NCBI RefSeq assembly: GCF_003591655.1
Contig: NZ_QVRA01000004.1
Span: 146,023-210,022, forward strand
Reading direction: 5' to 3'
DNA: 64,000 nucleotides
From: Sphingobium terrigena
Lineage (GTDB): Bacteria; Pseudomonadota; Alphaproteobacteria; Sphingomonadales; Sphingomonadaceae
Shown here: positions 32,123 through 40,642 of the stretch, in pieces
How positions within the stretch are numbered: position 1 is the stretch's first letter
How the letters are laid out: each line of letters opens with the position of its first letter
Notes under the pieces: model-generated
What the model was told of the DNA's origin: nothing
The model's input: the letters and a program-made list of their open reading frames with translations, nothing else
Database searches by the model: none
Program-made: the position numbers and the translations under genes

Positions 32123-34679
32123 AATAATATCCGCCTGCGGGGTTGAAGGGGGACGGGCCGTAATAGCCCTGCCCTGTCTGGGGATTGCCCGGTCCGTTGG
32201 TTTCGGGGCGGACGTCGAAGAAGTTGGTCGCGCCGACCGACAGGGTGGCAAAGCGGGTCACTTTGGCGCTGATGCTGGCGTCGGTGATGATCTTTGCGCC
32301 AAAGTGACGATCGTCGCCCGCGGCGGTGCGCTGGGTATATTTGCCATAGCGGGTGTTGGTGAGGCTGAGGCCGAAAATCCCCTTCGACCAGTTCAGGGTG
32401 CTGACCAGCTTGGTATGGGGTTGCAGCACTTCGAGTTCGCCGATCTTGTCGCCGCCGAAGAACACCGACCCTGCGCCCAGCAGCGATGTGCCGTTGGCCG
32501 CGAACAGCTGCGTCGGGGTGGCGACGACGTCGTTCACCTTGGTCCGCGAATAGTTGAACGCCAGCGTTGCGCCCAGTCTGCCGAAATCGCCAAGCGTGGT
32601 GGAATAGTCGGCGACGATATCGAAGCCCTTGGTCGTGGTATCGGCGGCATTGATGAAATATTCCGCCTGTTCGATGTCGGACAGGCCATTGGCGGCGAGG
32701 ATGGCTGAAATGCCGGTGCCGAACAGGCGACCGGTGCGTTCGATCCGGTCCTTGATCTTGATATAATAGCCATCGAGCGTGATCGACAGCGACGGGGTGG
32801 GCGTGAACACGACGCCAAGACCCGCATTCCAGGTCTTTTCCGCCTTGAGCGGTTTTGCCCCCAGCAGCTGACCGACGGTCGAGTCGGCCGTCACCAGCTT
32901 GGCCACGGTGGGGCGCAATTCGGTCTGGCCTGTTTCGGCATTGAAGAAAGAGGATGTGCGTCCGTCGGTCTGGGCATAGCCGATCTGGGTCAGTGAAGGC
33001 GCACGGAAGCCGGTGCCCACGGTGCCGCGAATGGCCAGTGCCGGGCTGAATTCATAGCGGCTGTTGAGTTTCAAGCCGACCGGGCTGCCCGATCCGTCGC
33101 TATAATGTTCGGCCCGCACCGCCGCGCCGATATACCAGGCGTCGAGCGGATAGACACCGACATCGACATAGCCGGCATAAACCTTGCGGCTGATGTCCGC
33201 CTCGTCAGCAGGGGACAGGACGATCGCGCCCTGCACCACCGGGGAGGCGATGCGGCCGACATTCCAGTCATATTGCTGGTCGCCGGGCTTGAATGTGTAG
33301 GTGGCCGGTTCATAAGCCAGCGGATCGCCCGCGAAGGTGCGGAAGCGGTCGAGGCGATATTCGCCGCCGACCGAGATCTGGACCGGCCGGGCGAGGCCTA
33401 TGTCGAACTCACGGGTCAGATCGACATTGTGGGTCCATTGGCGAAATTCGAAATTGGCAAGGTTGGGCCATTCGGTCGGTCCCGTTGGCCCCAGCGAGGG
33501 ACGGACCGACAATTTGGAATATTGATGGCTGTAATTGCGACCGAAGGAGGACGAAACGTCATAGTTCCAACCCGCCAATTCCCCGCGCAGACCGCCGACG
33601 AACTGAAAGTCATTTTCGTCAATACTGTTGAGCGGATAATAGCCGTCGGGGAATTGTGCGGTAAAATTGGCCGTGCTGTTGGGGCGGCGGAAGTTGTTGC
33701 CGATCTGGGCGTCGCGTTCGCCATAGGTGCCAAAGCTGTAAAGGGTGGCGTTGTCGGTGACCGGCAGTTGGGCATTGTAGGAAAGGTTGAACGCCTTGAT
33801 CTGCGGATCGCCATTATGTGCGCCGTCACGGTTCCACTGGGCATTGCGCGCGTTGGCGTCAGCGACATTGGCCAGCACCTGATCGCGGGTCAGGCCGCTG
33901 GTCGCCACCACCTGATCGATCGTGCGACCGGCGGGCAGGCCGTAGAGATTGGTGTCGGTCGCGGGCAGGTTCCACCAGGCACCGCCGCGCTTGCGGATGT
34001 CGCCGCTGATCGTCAGGAAACCGCCATCGCCGATGCGGGTGCCGTAGCGGATCGTCCCTTTCCAGCTGTCCGGCTCGCCATTGGCATCGTACAGGGTGCC
34101 ATAGGTGAAATCGCCGCTCAGCCCCGGCTTTTCGGCCAGCTGGATATTGATGACCCCGGCAATGGCGTCGGTGCCATATTGGGCGGCGGCGCTGTCCTTC
34201 AGCACTTCGATCCGGTCGATCGCGCTGGTCGGGATCAGGTCGATATCGACCGGGTTTGAGCCGGAGGTGTCGGCGGTGCTGTTGCTGAGGAACGCGCCAT
34301 TGTGGCGGCGTTTGCCGTTGACCAGCACCAGCGTGTAGGCAGGGGCCAGGCCGCGATTGGTGACGGGACGACCGATCGAGAACACGCCCGCATGGGTAGC
34401 ACCGAAATTGAGCGAGGGTAGCAGCTTGGACAGGGCTTCGCCAAATTCGGCCGAGCCGGTTGCCTGGAGTTTGTCCGCGCTGACGACGTCGATCGGGGCC
34501 GGGCTTTCGGCCACAGTCCGCGGCGCGCCGCGCACACCGGTGACGATGATGGTGCCTGCGTCCGCCGCTTCGGCAGCGGCGGGCTGCGGCGATGCATCGG
34601 TCTGCGCATGTGCAGAGCCGCTTGCCAGCAATAAAGCAACTGCCGCTGTCGATGCGTAATAGGACCCGATATTCTTCAT
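32097..34679 (-). CDS. TonB-dependent receptor of the organosulfur island
   Basis: An 860-residue TonB-dependent receptor. The signal peptide ends near SGSAHAQ, with TIIVTGVRGAPRTVAESPAPIDVVSAD as TonB box and plug start. The plug has NRGLAPAYTLVLVNGKRRH and RIEVLKDSAAAQYGTDAIAGVIN, and the barrel ends in YYYGRLAFAF. ATG 34679 is used because GGGGAA lies 10 nt upstream; TTG 34697 is the longer alternative. It sits between two sulfonate-type binding proteins and begins a new unit after a 132-bp gap containing a copy of the 19-bp island element and an AT-rich palindrome. Active uptake of an organosulfur compound through the outer membrane is unusual and suggests a substrate too large or too scarce for porins. 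Confidence 0.92.
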   Translation of the reverse strand: MKNIGSYYASTAAVALLLASGSAHAQTDASPQPAAAEAADAGTIIVTGVRGAPRTVAESPAPIDVVSADKLQATGSAEFGEALSKLLPSLNFGATHAGVFSIGRPVTNRGLAPAYTLVLVNGKRRHNGAFLSNSTADTSGSNPVDIDLIPTSAIDRIEVLKDSAAAQYGTDAIAGVINIQLAEKPGLSGDFTYGTLYDANGEPDSWKGTIRYGTRIGDGGFLTISGDIRKRGGAWWNLPATDTNLYGLPAGRTIDQVVATSGLTRDQVLANVADANARNAQWNRDGAHNGDPQIKAFNLSYNAQLPVTDNATLYSFGTYGERDAQIGNNFRRPNSTANFTAQFPDGYYPLNSIDENDFQFVGGLRGELAGWNYDVSSSFGRNYSHQYSKLSVRPSLGPTGPTEWPNLANFEFRQWTHNVDLTREFDIGLARPVQISVGGEYRLDRFRTFAGDPLAYEPATYTFKPGDQQYDWNVGRIASPVVQGAIVLSPADEADISRKVYAGYVDVGVYPLDAWYIGAAVRAEHYSDGSGSPVGLKLNSRYEFSPALAIRGTVGTGFRAPSLTQIGYAQTDGRTSSFFNAETGQTELRPTVAKLVTADSTVGQLLGAKPLKAEKTWNAGLGVVFTPTPSLSITLDGYYIKIKDRIERTGRLFGTGISAILAANGLSDIEQAEYFINAADTTTKGFDIVADYSTTLGDFGRLGATLAFNYSRTKVNDVVATPTQLFAANGTSLLGAGSVFFGGDKIGELEVLQPHTKLVSTLNWSKGIFGLSLTNTRYGKYTQRTAAGDDRHFGAKIITDASISAKVTRFATLSVGATNFFDVRPETNGPGNPQTGQGYYGPSPFNPAGGYYYGRLAFAF

Positions 34680-34719
34680 TGCTTTTATGTTCCCCAATAG
34701 ATTTCCGGGAACCGTCTAT

Positions 34720-34738
34720 TTTCTACCATGAGAATTGA
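34720..34738 (+). promoter_or_regulatory. Island element, copy D (before TonB receptor)
   Basis: TTTCTAC-CATGAG-AATTGA. It matches TCTCTAC-N6-AATTGA at 12 of 13 fixed positions and lies 41 bp upstream of the receptor ATG, the same distance as copy A from ssuC. Confidence 0.45.
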
Positions 34739-34765
34739 ATAATGACTTCGCATCCGAATCTATGA

Positions 34766-34782
34766 CTAAAATTAAATTTTAG
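34766..34782. promoter_or_regulatory. AT-rich perfect palindrome upstream of the TonB receptor
   Basis: CTAAAAT-TAA-ATTTTAG, two 7-bp arms around 3 bp, in otherwise GC-rich DNA between the binding-protein stop and the receptor gene. It may be a regulator site or a weak hairpin; no T tract follows. Confidence 0.35.
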
Positions 34783-34811
34783 ATTGTCTTTTCCACGCAA
34801 AACTTATTGTT

Positions 34812-35771
34812 TCAGTGATTATCGGAAAAGCTGGTGTCGAATGCCTGGGCGACGTCGCGTTTGCCGTCGGTCAGGCCCGCTTTCTGGAACCTGTGGGTGA
34901 TCGCCTGTTCATGGGCGATGATGCCGGCGTCGATCGGGCGCGACACACGGTTGCTGCGGTCGAAGCTGGCGCGGGCGATGTCGAGCGGCAGCCCGGTTTC
35001 CTTCGCCAGCACCTGCGCGAACTGATCGGGATGCGCGCGCGCCCAGGCGACCGCCTGCGCCTCCCGCTTCAGAAAGTCCGCCAGCAATGCGCGTTTGGGC
35101 GCGATCGAGTCGGCATGGGCGATGTCGATATAGAGCGGCAGGCCATAATCCTTGGCATCGACAACCACGCGCGCGCCTTCTTTGATCGCGACATTGGTAT
35201 AGGGGGTCCAGGTCGCCCAGGCGTCGATCGCCCCGCTGTCGAACGCGGCCTTGGCATCGCCGGGCGGGAGCAGGGTGACGCGCACCTTGTCCGCCGGAAT
35301 ATTGGCCCGCTCCAGCGCCTGGAGCAGCAGATGATGGCCGATCGACCCGCGCGTGGTCGCAATGGATTTGCCGACCAGATCGCGCGGTATGCGGATCGAC
35401 GAACCGGTCTTGACCAGTATCGCCAGCGCTTGCGCCGCCTGATTGGCGGGTGCCTGCACCGCGATTGCCTTGACCGGGCTGCCGCTCTGATAGGCGAAGA
35501 TGAAGGGGGCGTCGGCGGCAAGACCCAGGTCAGCGGCGCCGCCGCCAACCGCTTCGAGCAGTGGTTGGGCTGCGGGAAATTCCGACCATTCGACCGTATA
35601 GGGCGCGCCATCCAGCACGCCCGACGCGATCATCATCGCCTTTACCTGGCCCTTTTGATTGGCAACGCGCAGGACGTTGTCGTCGCTTTGGCGAAAGGTC
35701 GCGGCGGCAAGGCCGATGCCCGCCGCCGCGATAAGGGTCACCGACAGGAGGACGACGGTCTTTTTACGCAT
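34812..35771 (-). CDS. ssuA: Sulfonate ABC transporter substrate-binding protein
   Basis: A 319-residue SsuA-type binding protein. The N terminus MRKKTVVLLSVTLIAAAGIGLAAA is an export signal or anchor without lipobox. Mature motifs are LRVANQKGQVKAMMIASG, VEWSEFPAAQPLLEAVGGGAADLG, GKSIATTRGSIGHHLLLQAL and FDSGAIDAWATWTPY, all typical of aliphatic-sulfonate binding proteins. It starts 1 bp after the ssuD stop, so the permease-linked genes ssuC, ssuB, the dioxygenase, rhodanese, ssuD and ssuA form one tightly packed unit. A 132-bp gap with regulatory motifs separates it from the TonB receptor downstream. Confidence 0.92.
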   Translation of the reverse strand: MRKKTVVLLSVTLIAAAGIGLAAATFRQSDDNVLRVANQKGQVKAMMIASGVLDGAPYTVEWSEFPAAQPLLEAVGGGAADLGLAADAPFIFAYQSGSPVKAIAVQAPANQAAQALAILVKTGSSIRIPRDLVGKSIATTRGSIGHHLLLQALERANIPADKVRVTLLPPGDAKAAFDSGAIDAWATWTPYTNVAIKEGARVVVDAKDYGLPLYIDIAHADSIAPKRALLADFLKREAQAVAWARAHPDQFAQVLAKETGLPLDIARASFDRSNRVSRPIDAGIIAHEQAITHRFQKAGLTDGKRDVAQAFDTSFSDNH

Positions 35772-35772
35772 A

Positions 35773-36861
35773 TCAGCCTGCGAGCGCCAGACTTGCACCG
35801 TCACGCTGCGCAACCTTGGCGCGCACGACCGGCAGCAACTCGCGGCCATAGAGGATCGAGTCGCCCAGCGGATCGAAGCCGCGGATCAGGAAATGGTCGA
35901 TGCCGATGTCATAATAATCGAGCATCGCGTCTGCGACCTGTTCGGGCGTGCCGACAAGGCCGGTGCTGTTGCCCGCCGCGCCCGTGAGCGCGGCAACGCC
36001 AGTCCACAGCCGCGTGTCGCGCCGGTTGCCGCTGGCGGTCTCCAGCAGGCGCAGCGATCCCGCATTGGGCGGGCGATGGCCGGTGAGCGGCAGGCCCGCC
36101 GCAACCCGGTTCTCGCGGACCTGCTCCTCAATCTCCGCCGCCAGTTTCCATGCCGCTTCCTCGGTATCGGCGACCACTGGTCGCAGCGACAGCGAGAAGC
36201 CGGGGTTGCGGCCATAGCGCGCAGCCGATCGGCGGACCTGTCGCACGGTGTCGCCCACCGCTTCGAGCGTTTCGCCCCAGAGTGCATAGACGTCGGCATG
36301 GCGGCCTGCCACGTCGATCGCTTCATCCGACGATCCGCCGAAGAATACCGGCAGATTGTCGGGCTTGATCGCGCTGAACGCCTGCTTGACGTCGTAGAAG
36401 CGGCCCTGATGGTCGAAGGGCTGCGCAGCGGTCCATTCCTGACGCAGGATCGTCAGATATTCGTCGGTGCGGGCATAGCGTTCGGCCTTGACGCTTTTCG
36501 TGTCGCCATCGCGCGCCATTTCCTCGTCCGCGCCGCCGGTGATGATGTGGACCGCGACGCGCCCGCCCGAAAGCTGGTCCAGCGTCGCCAGCTGGCGCGC
36601 GGCGACCGTCGGCTGGGTGAAACCGGGGCGATGGGCAACGAGGAAACCGAGTTTGGACGTGATCGCGGCAGCATGGGCCGCGACGATCTGGCTTTCCGGG
36701 CTGTTGGAGCCGAAGGGGATGAGGACGCGGTCGAAGCCGCCCTCCTCCTGCGCTTGAGCGGCGGCTTCCACATAGTCCTTGTCCAGCACGCGGCTACGCA
36801 CCGCCGCCTGCGTTTCGGAACCGTTGTTGAAGCCGATATAGCCGATGAATTTGACGCTCAT
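35773..36861 (-). CDS. ssuD: FMNH2-dependent alkanesulfonate monooxygenase
   Basis: A 362-residue luciferase-fold monooxygenase that releases sulfite from alkanesulfonates. Family segments are FDRVLIPFGSNSPESQIVAAHAA, LGFLVAHRPGFTQPTVAARQLATLDQLSGGRVAVHIITGG, QGRFYDVKQAFSAIKP, VFFGGSSDEAI and HFLIRGFDPLGDSILYGRELLPVVR. The last is characteristic of the SsuD/MsuD group. ATG 36861 has AGGAA 6-7 nt upstream. It requires FMNH2 from an SsuE-type NAD(P)H reductase; none is visible in the window. It lies between the rhodanese and ssuA genes. Confidence 0.92.
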   Translation of the reverse strand: MSVKFIGYIGFNNGSETQAAVRSRVLDKDYVEAAAQAQEEGGFDRVLIPFGSNSPESQIVAAHAAAITSKLGFLVAHRPGFTQPTVAARQLATLDQLSGGRVAVHIITGGADEEMARDGDTKSVKAERYARTDEYLTILRQEWTAAQPFDHQGRFYDVKQAFSAIKPDNLPVFFGGSSDEAIDVAGRHADVYALWGETLEAVGDTVRQVRRSAARYGRNPGFSLSLRPVVADTEEAAWKLAAEIEEQVRENRVAAGLPLTGHRPPNAGSLRLLETASGNRRDTRLWTGVAALTGAAGNSTGLVGTPEQVADAMLDYYDIGIDHFLIRGFDPLGDSILYGRELLPVVRAKVAQRDGASLALAG

Positions 36862-36877
36862 GGATGTTTCCTGATGA

Positions 36878-38140
36878 TCAGATGACGAAAAAGCCGTGGG
36901 TGCCGTCGCGCTCCAGCTGGGCGACGAGGCCATATTCCCAGTCGAGATAGGCCTGCATTTTTTCGGCCTGGTTGTCGGTGCCTTCATAGGGGCGTTTATA
37001 GCGCCCCTCCCGCGTGCGGGGCGTGGGCGCGCCGTCCGGGCCGGTTTCCAGCGTGACCGCCGACCAGTCGACATCGAGGATCGACACGTCCCAGCCCAAT
37101 TGGGCGAGCCAGGAGGCGGTCATGTCGGCGCGCGGGCCAATATCGTCAGTGACGACGATGCGCGCGCCGCGAACCGGGGCGTTATGGTCGGTTTCCTGCA
37201 CCAGTTGCCCGCCCTGCGTATTCCGGAAGCCGGGGAGATGACCGCTTTCAAACTCGCGCGGCTGGCGCACGTCATAGAGGTAGAGGCTGCGCCCGGTGTC
37301 GGCCTTGAGCTGTTCCAGTTCTTCCCAGCCGATCCGCTTTACTCCGGCGCGATAGGCGACATCGCGAGCATGGACGCGCGCCTCTTCGGCAGACGGATGA
37401 TCAATGTCGGGCGCGACGCGGGTCTGGCCGGTTTCGAGTTCCTGCCCCGCCAGCGTCCAGCCGATCGTGCCGTTGCGCAGCGCATAGACCTTGTTCGGCA
37501 GGCCTGCATTGACCAAAGACTGTGTGCCGATGATCGAGCGCGTCCGGCCCGCGCAGTTGACGATGATGGTGGTATCGGGATCAGGCGCGATACTGCGCGC
37601 GCGCAGCACCAGTTCCGCGCCCGGCACGCTGGTCCCGGTGGGGATGCTCATGGTATTATATTCATCGTAGCGGCGGGCATCGAGAATGGCGATGTCCGCC
37701 TTTTCCCGGATCAGCGCCTGCACCTCTTCGGCGGGCAGGCTGGGCGTGTGGCGGCGATGTTCGACCAGTTCGCCAAAGGCCTTGGAATAGCTGTTGACGT
37801 CCTCGAACAGTTCATAGCCAGCCTCGCGCCAGCCCGACAGGCCGCCTTCCAGTTCGCGGACATCGGTATAGCCCAGGGCTTCGAGGCGGATAGCGGCCTT
37901 GCGCGCGAAGCCTTCCCCATTGTCATAGACGACGATCGGCGTCGCCAGACGGGGAATGCGCCAGCGGGCTTCCTCATCGATGCGGCGGAGCGGGATCTGG
38001 GCGGCGAACAGGGGATGGCCCTGCGCGAAATCATGTTCCTCACGCACGTCGATCAGCGCGATTTCGCTGCCGACCAGTAGCGCGCGGCGGATATCCTGCG
38101 GAGTGGAGGTCAGGATGCGGTCGAGCGTATCAGTGGTCAT
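36878..38140 (-). CDS. Three-domain rhodanese-like protein
   Basis: A 420-residue cytoplasmic protein made of three rhodanese homology domains (about 15-115, 130-235 and 265-360), each recognisable by its ALIDVREEHDF, AILDARRYDEY or LYLYDVRQPREF entry. Only the middle one has the catalytic Cys (Cys196 in IIVNCAGRTRS). The corresponding loops of the first and third read VYDNGEGFA and VTDDIGPRA without Cys. Sulfurtransfer to cyanide, thiols or sulfite is therefore confined to the middle domain, and the others may be structural or bind anions. It overlaps the dioxygenase gene by 4 bp, so product handover between thiol oxidation and sulfur transfer is likely. Confidence 0.9.
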   Translation of the reverse strand: MTTDTLDRILTSTPQDIRRALLVGSEIALIDVREEHDFAQGHPLFAAQIPLRRIDEEARWRIPRLATPIVVYDNGEGFARKAAIRLEALGYTDVRELEGGLSGWREAGYELFEDVNSYSKAFGELVEHRRHTPSLPAEEVQALIREKADIAILDARRYDEYNTMSIPTGTSVPGAELVLRARSIAPDPDTTIIVNCAGRTRSIIGTQSLVNAGLPNKVYALRNGTIGWTLAGQELETGQTRVAPDIDHPSAEEARVHARDVAYRAGVKRIGWEELEQLKADTGRSLYLYDVRQPREFESGHLPGFRNTQGGQLVQETDHNAPVRGARIVVTDDIGPRADMTASWLAQLGWDVSILDVDWSAVTLETGPDGAPTPRTREGRYKRPYEGTDNQAEKMQAYLDWEYGLVAQLERDGTHGFFVI

Positions 38141-38751
38141 AGGCTTTTCGATCTATCCCAGAGATTGGGGATCACGCTGTTGGCGTAACCCGAAATGAAG
38201 CTTTTGGGCGCGCCGTCGAGGGCGTAGGTCGCGCGCTCGACCGCGCCGATATTGGCGCCATAGACGTGGATGGAGACGGAGGGCGCGTCAGCGCGGCCAT
38301 TGGTGACGCGGTGAATGTCGCCGATGCGGGGAGAAACGGCGTCGACCTCGCCTTCGTACAGATATTCTTCGCCTTCGTTGACCAGTCCGCCGGTTGGGAG
38401 ACGACGGAAGCGCTCGATCTTTTCCACGCCGCGCAGCACACCGACCAGACCCCAAACTTTATGGTCGTGGATCGGGGTGGACTGGCCCGGTCCCCAGACG
38501 AAGCTCACGACGCTGAACCGCTCGCGGCTGTCGCAGTGGAGCAGATATTGCTGGTAGCGATCGGGGTTCGGGCGGGCGAACGCATCCGGCAGCCAGTCGT
38601 CTTTGGCGATCAGGCGGGTGAGCAGCGCAGCGCCGCTTTGCAGGATCGCGCCTTCGTCACGGGTGGCCGCCAGCAGATCGGCAAAGGCCGTCACGAAGCC
38701 GCGCAGCCGGTCCAGCTTGACGGGCCGGTCGATCGCCGTGACCGCGTTCAT
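38137..38751 (-). CDS. Thiol dioxygenase, 3-mercaptopropionate dioxygenase type
   Basis: A 204-residue cupin enzyme oxidising a thiol to its sulfinate with O2. The three-His iron site is H95-D-H97 (TPIHDHKVWG) and H147 (GDIHRVTN). The Ser-His-Tyr relay S160-I-H162-V-Y164 is complete. At the position of the substrate-carboxylate Arg of mammalian cysteine dioxygenase the sequence reads RYQQYLL, with Gln68; this Gln is the known mark of bacterial 3-mercaptopropionate dioxygenases. It therefore probably acts on 3-mercaptopropionate or another simple thiol better than on cysteine. It overlaps ssuB and the rhodanese gene by 4 bp each, tying thiol oxidation to organosulfur import. Confidence 0.9.
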   Translation of the reverse strand: MNAVTAIDRPVKLDRLRGFVTAFADLLAATRDEGAILQSGAALLTRLIAKDDWLPDAFARPNPDRYQQYLLHCDSRERFSVVSFVWGPGQSTPIHDHKVWGLVGVLRGVEKIERFRRLPTGGLVNEGEEYLYEGEVDAVSPRIGDIHRVTNGRADAPSVSIHVYGANIGAVERATYALDGAPKSFISGYANSVIPNLWDRSKSL

Positions 38752-39545
38752 TCCGCTGCCTCGGCGATCGGGAACGGGACGACGCCATCGCCATGATCGT
38801 CGCCGCCCAGATGGGAGAGGAGTTTTTCGCGCAGGCGTTGGGCGAAGCTGGCGCGTTCGCCGCGCGGGGCGGTGATGCGTTCCTGCGCAACGATGCGCCC
38901 CTTGTCGAGGACCAGCACACGATCGGCCAGCGCAATCGCTTCCTCGACATCGTGAGTCACGAGCAGCACGGCGGGGCGATGCTTGCGCCAGAGCGAGAGG
39001 ACAAGATCGTGCATCCGGTAGCGGGTCAGCGCATCGAGCGCGGCGAAGGGTTCGTCGAGCAGCAGCAATTTGGGTTCGCGCACCAGCGCGCGGGCGAGCG
39101 CGACGCGCTGGGCTTCGCCGCCGGACAGGGTGAGCGGCCAGGCGTCGAGACGGTGGCCAAGGCCGACTTCCTTGAGCGCCGCTTCTGCCCGGTCGCGGGC
39201 ATTGTCACCCGACAGGCCCAGCGCAACATTCTTCCACACCGGTTTCCAAGGGAGCAGGCGGGCGTCCTGAAAGACGACGGCGCGGCTGCCCGGCACTTCG
39301 ACATCCTGCCCGCGCACTTCGTCCAGCCCGGCAAGGGTGCGCAGCAGCGTAGTCTTGCCGGAACCGGAACGGCCGAGCAGCGCGATGAACTCGCCCGGCG
39401 CAATCTCCAGGTTCAGGCCGTCAATGATGGTATTCGGGCCAAAGCGGCGGACGAAATTGCGCAGCCGCACGACGGGTTCAGGATGCGGGGCATCGGCAAT
39501 GACAGCGGCACTATGCAATGTGGAAAATCCGAAACGAGCGTTCAT
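38748..39545 (-). CDS. ssuB: Sulfonate ABC transporter ATP-binding protein
   Basis: A 265-residue ATPase of the nitrate/sulfonate/taurine importer class. Walker A GRSGSGKTT (58-66), Q-loop AVVFQDARLLPWKPVWKNV, signature LSGGEAQRVALARAL and Walker B LLLLDEPFAALD are intact, with the H-loop in LLVTHDVEEAIALADR. The PWK-V-NV segment after the Q-loop is typical of SsuB/TauB. It starts 2 bp after ssuC and overlaps the dioxygenase gene by 4 bp. A 40-residue C-terminal extension ends in the acidic tail PFPIAEAAE. Confidence 0.95.
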   Translation of the reverse strand: MNARFGFSTLHSAAVIADAPHPEPVVRLRNFVRRFGPNTIIDGLNLEIAPGEFIALLGRSGSGKTTLLRTLAGLDEVRGQDVEVPGSRAVVFQDARLLPWKPVWKNVALGLSGDNARDRAEAALKEVGLGHRLDAWPLTLSGGEAQRVALARALVREPKLLLLDEPFAALDALTRYRMHDLVLSLWRKHRPAVLLVTHDVEEAIALADRVLVLDKGRIVAQERITAPRGERASFAQRLREKLLSHLGGDDHGDGVVPFPIAEAAE

Positions 39546-39547
39546 GC

Positions 39548-40366
39548 TTATTGCTCCACTATGCTGGGGCGCCAGATCAGGGCGCGGGCTTCGATCGTGC
39601 GGACCAGCCAGTCGGCACCAAGGCCAAGAATGGCATAGACCATGAGGCAGACGACGATGATGTCGGTCCGCATGAAATCGCGGGCATTGTTGATGAGATA
39701 GCCCAACCCTGCCGAGGCGTTGATCTGTTCGGCAACGACGAGGACGAGAATGGACACCGACAGGGCGTAGCGCAGCCCGACCAGCAGCGAAGGAAGCGCC
39801 GAGGGCAGGATGACGTGCCAGACCTGTTCCCAGCGGCTGAGGCCGAAGCTCTTGGCAGCGTCGAGCAGGCGCAGATCGACGCCGCGTATGCCGCTATAGA
39901 GGTTGAGATAGACCGGGAAGATGGTGCCAAAGGCGATCAGCGCGACTTTGGGGGTTTCACCGATACCGAACCAGACGATGAACAGCGGCGTGAGCGCGAG
40001 TGCGGGAATGGTGCGCTTGATCTGCATGAGCGGATCGACCGCCAGTTCGCCGGCACGCGAGAGGCCAGCGACCAAGCCAAGGCCCAGGCCAAGGCTGACG
40101 CCGATGAGCAGGCCGGCAGCGACGCGGGCGAAGGACACGAGCAGGTTGGAAGGGAGTTCGCCCGATATGACCATTTCCAGTAGCGTGCCGATCACCGCCG
40201 AGGGCGCGGCCAGCGTACGTTCGGGGATCAGGCCGGTGCGAGACCCTAGTTCCCACAGGAACAGAAGCAGCACCGGCGAAAGCCAGCGCCCGCCAAAGCG
40301 CGACAGCGAAAAGCCGCGCACGGTGTCGCGGTGCCTTTCTGTGCTGCCTATCGTCAAAACCGTCAT
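39548..40366 (-). CDS. ssuC: Sulfonate ABC transporter permease
   Basis: A 272-residue inner-membrane permease with about six hydrophobic segments. The EAA-type loop region GVDLRLLDAAKSFGLSRWEQVWHVILPSALPSLLVGLRYAL is typical of SsuC/TauC. ATG 40366 follows AGGGCGAG at 9 nt; the frame is open a little further but without a ribosome binding site. It is the first gene of the leftward organosulfur operon, divergent from the LysR gene. A copy of the 19-bp island element lies 41 bp upstream. Confidence 0.94.
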   Translation of the reverse strand: MTVLTIGSTERHRDTVRGFSLSRFGGRWLSPVLLLFLWELGSRTGLIPERTLAAPSAVIGTLLEMVISGELPSNLLVSFARVAAGLLIGVSLGLGLGLVAGLSRAGELAVDPLMQIKRTIPALALTPLFIVWFGIGETPKVALIAFGTIFPVYLNLYSGIRGVDLRLLDAAKSFGLSRWEQVWHVILPSALPSLLVGLRYALSVSILVLVVAEQINASAGLGYLINNARDFMRTDIIVVCLMVYAILGLGADWLVRTIEARALIWRPSIVEQ

Positions 40367-40406
40367 ATTCTCGCCCTTGTGATCTTGGCGAGAAGCCACC
40401 ATTATT

Positions 40407-40425
40407 TCTCTACCAATTCAATTAA
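40407..40425 (+). promoter_or_regulatory. Island element, copy A (before ssuC)
   Basis: TCTCTAC-CAATTC-AATTAA, in the divergent region between ssuC and lysR, 41 bp from the ssuC ATG. It matches TCTCTAC-N6-AATTGA except for one base. Confidence 0.48.
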
Positions 40426-40557
40426 GTTTTATATGGGCCACCTATGACCATTGTTGATAGGTCGGGATTGACCGCATTTTTCGGCCCGCCTGGCGCGGAA
40501 TATGGCGGTTTTTGCGGATAATGTCCGTAGGGCCAAGAATTTCATGGCCGATATAAA

Positions 40558-40576
40558 TCTCTACTATTTTGATTGA
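40558..40576 (+). promoter_or_regulatory. Island element, copy B (before lysR)
   Basis: TCTCTAC-TATTTT-GATTGA, 67 bp upstream of the LysR-type regulator gene, in an AT-rich promoter stretch. It suits autoregulation. Confidence 0.45.
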
Positions 40577-40642
40577 TATATAAGCATCAGCGATAGAGCG
40601 CTATGCCGGTTCCAATTTGGGGACCAGCGCTTCCTTCATACC

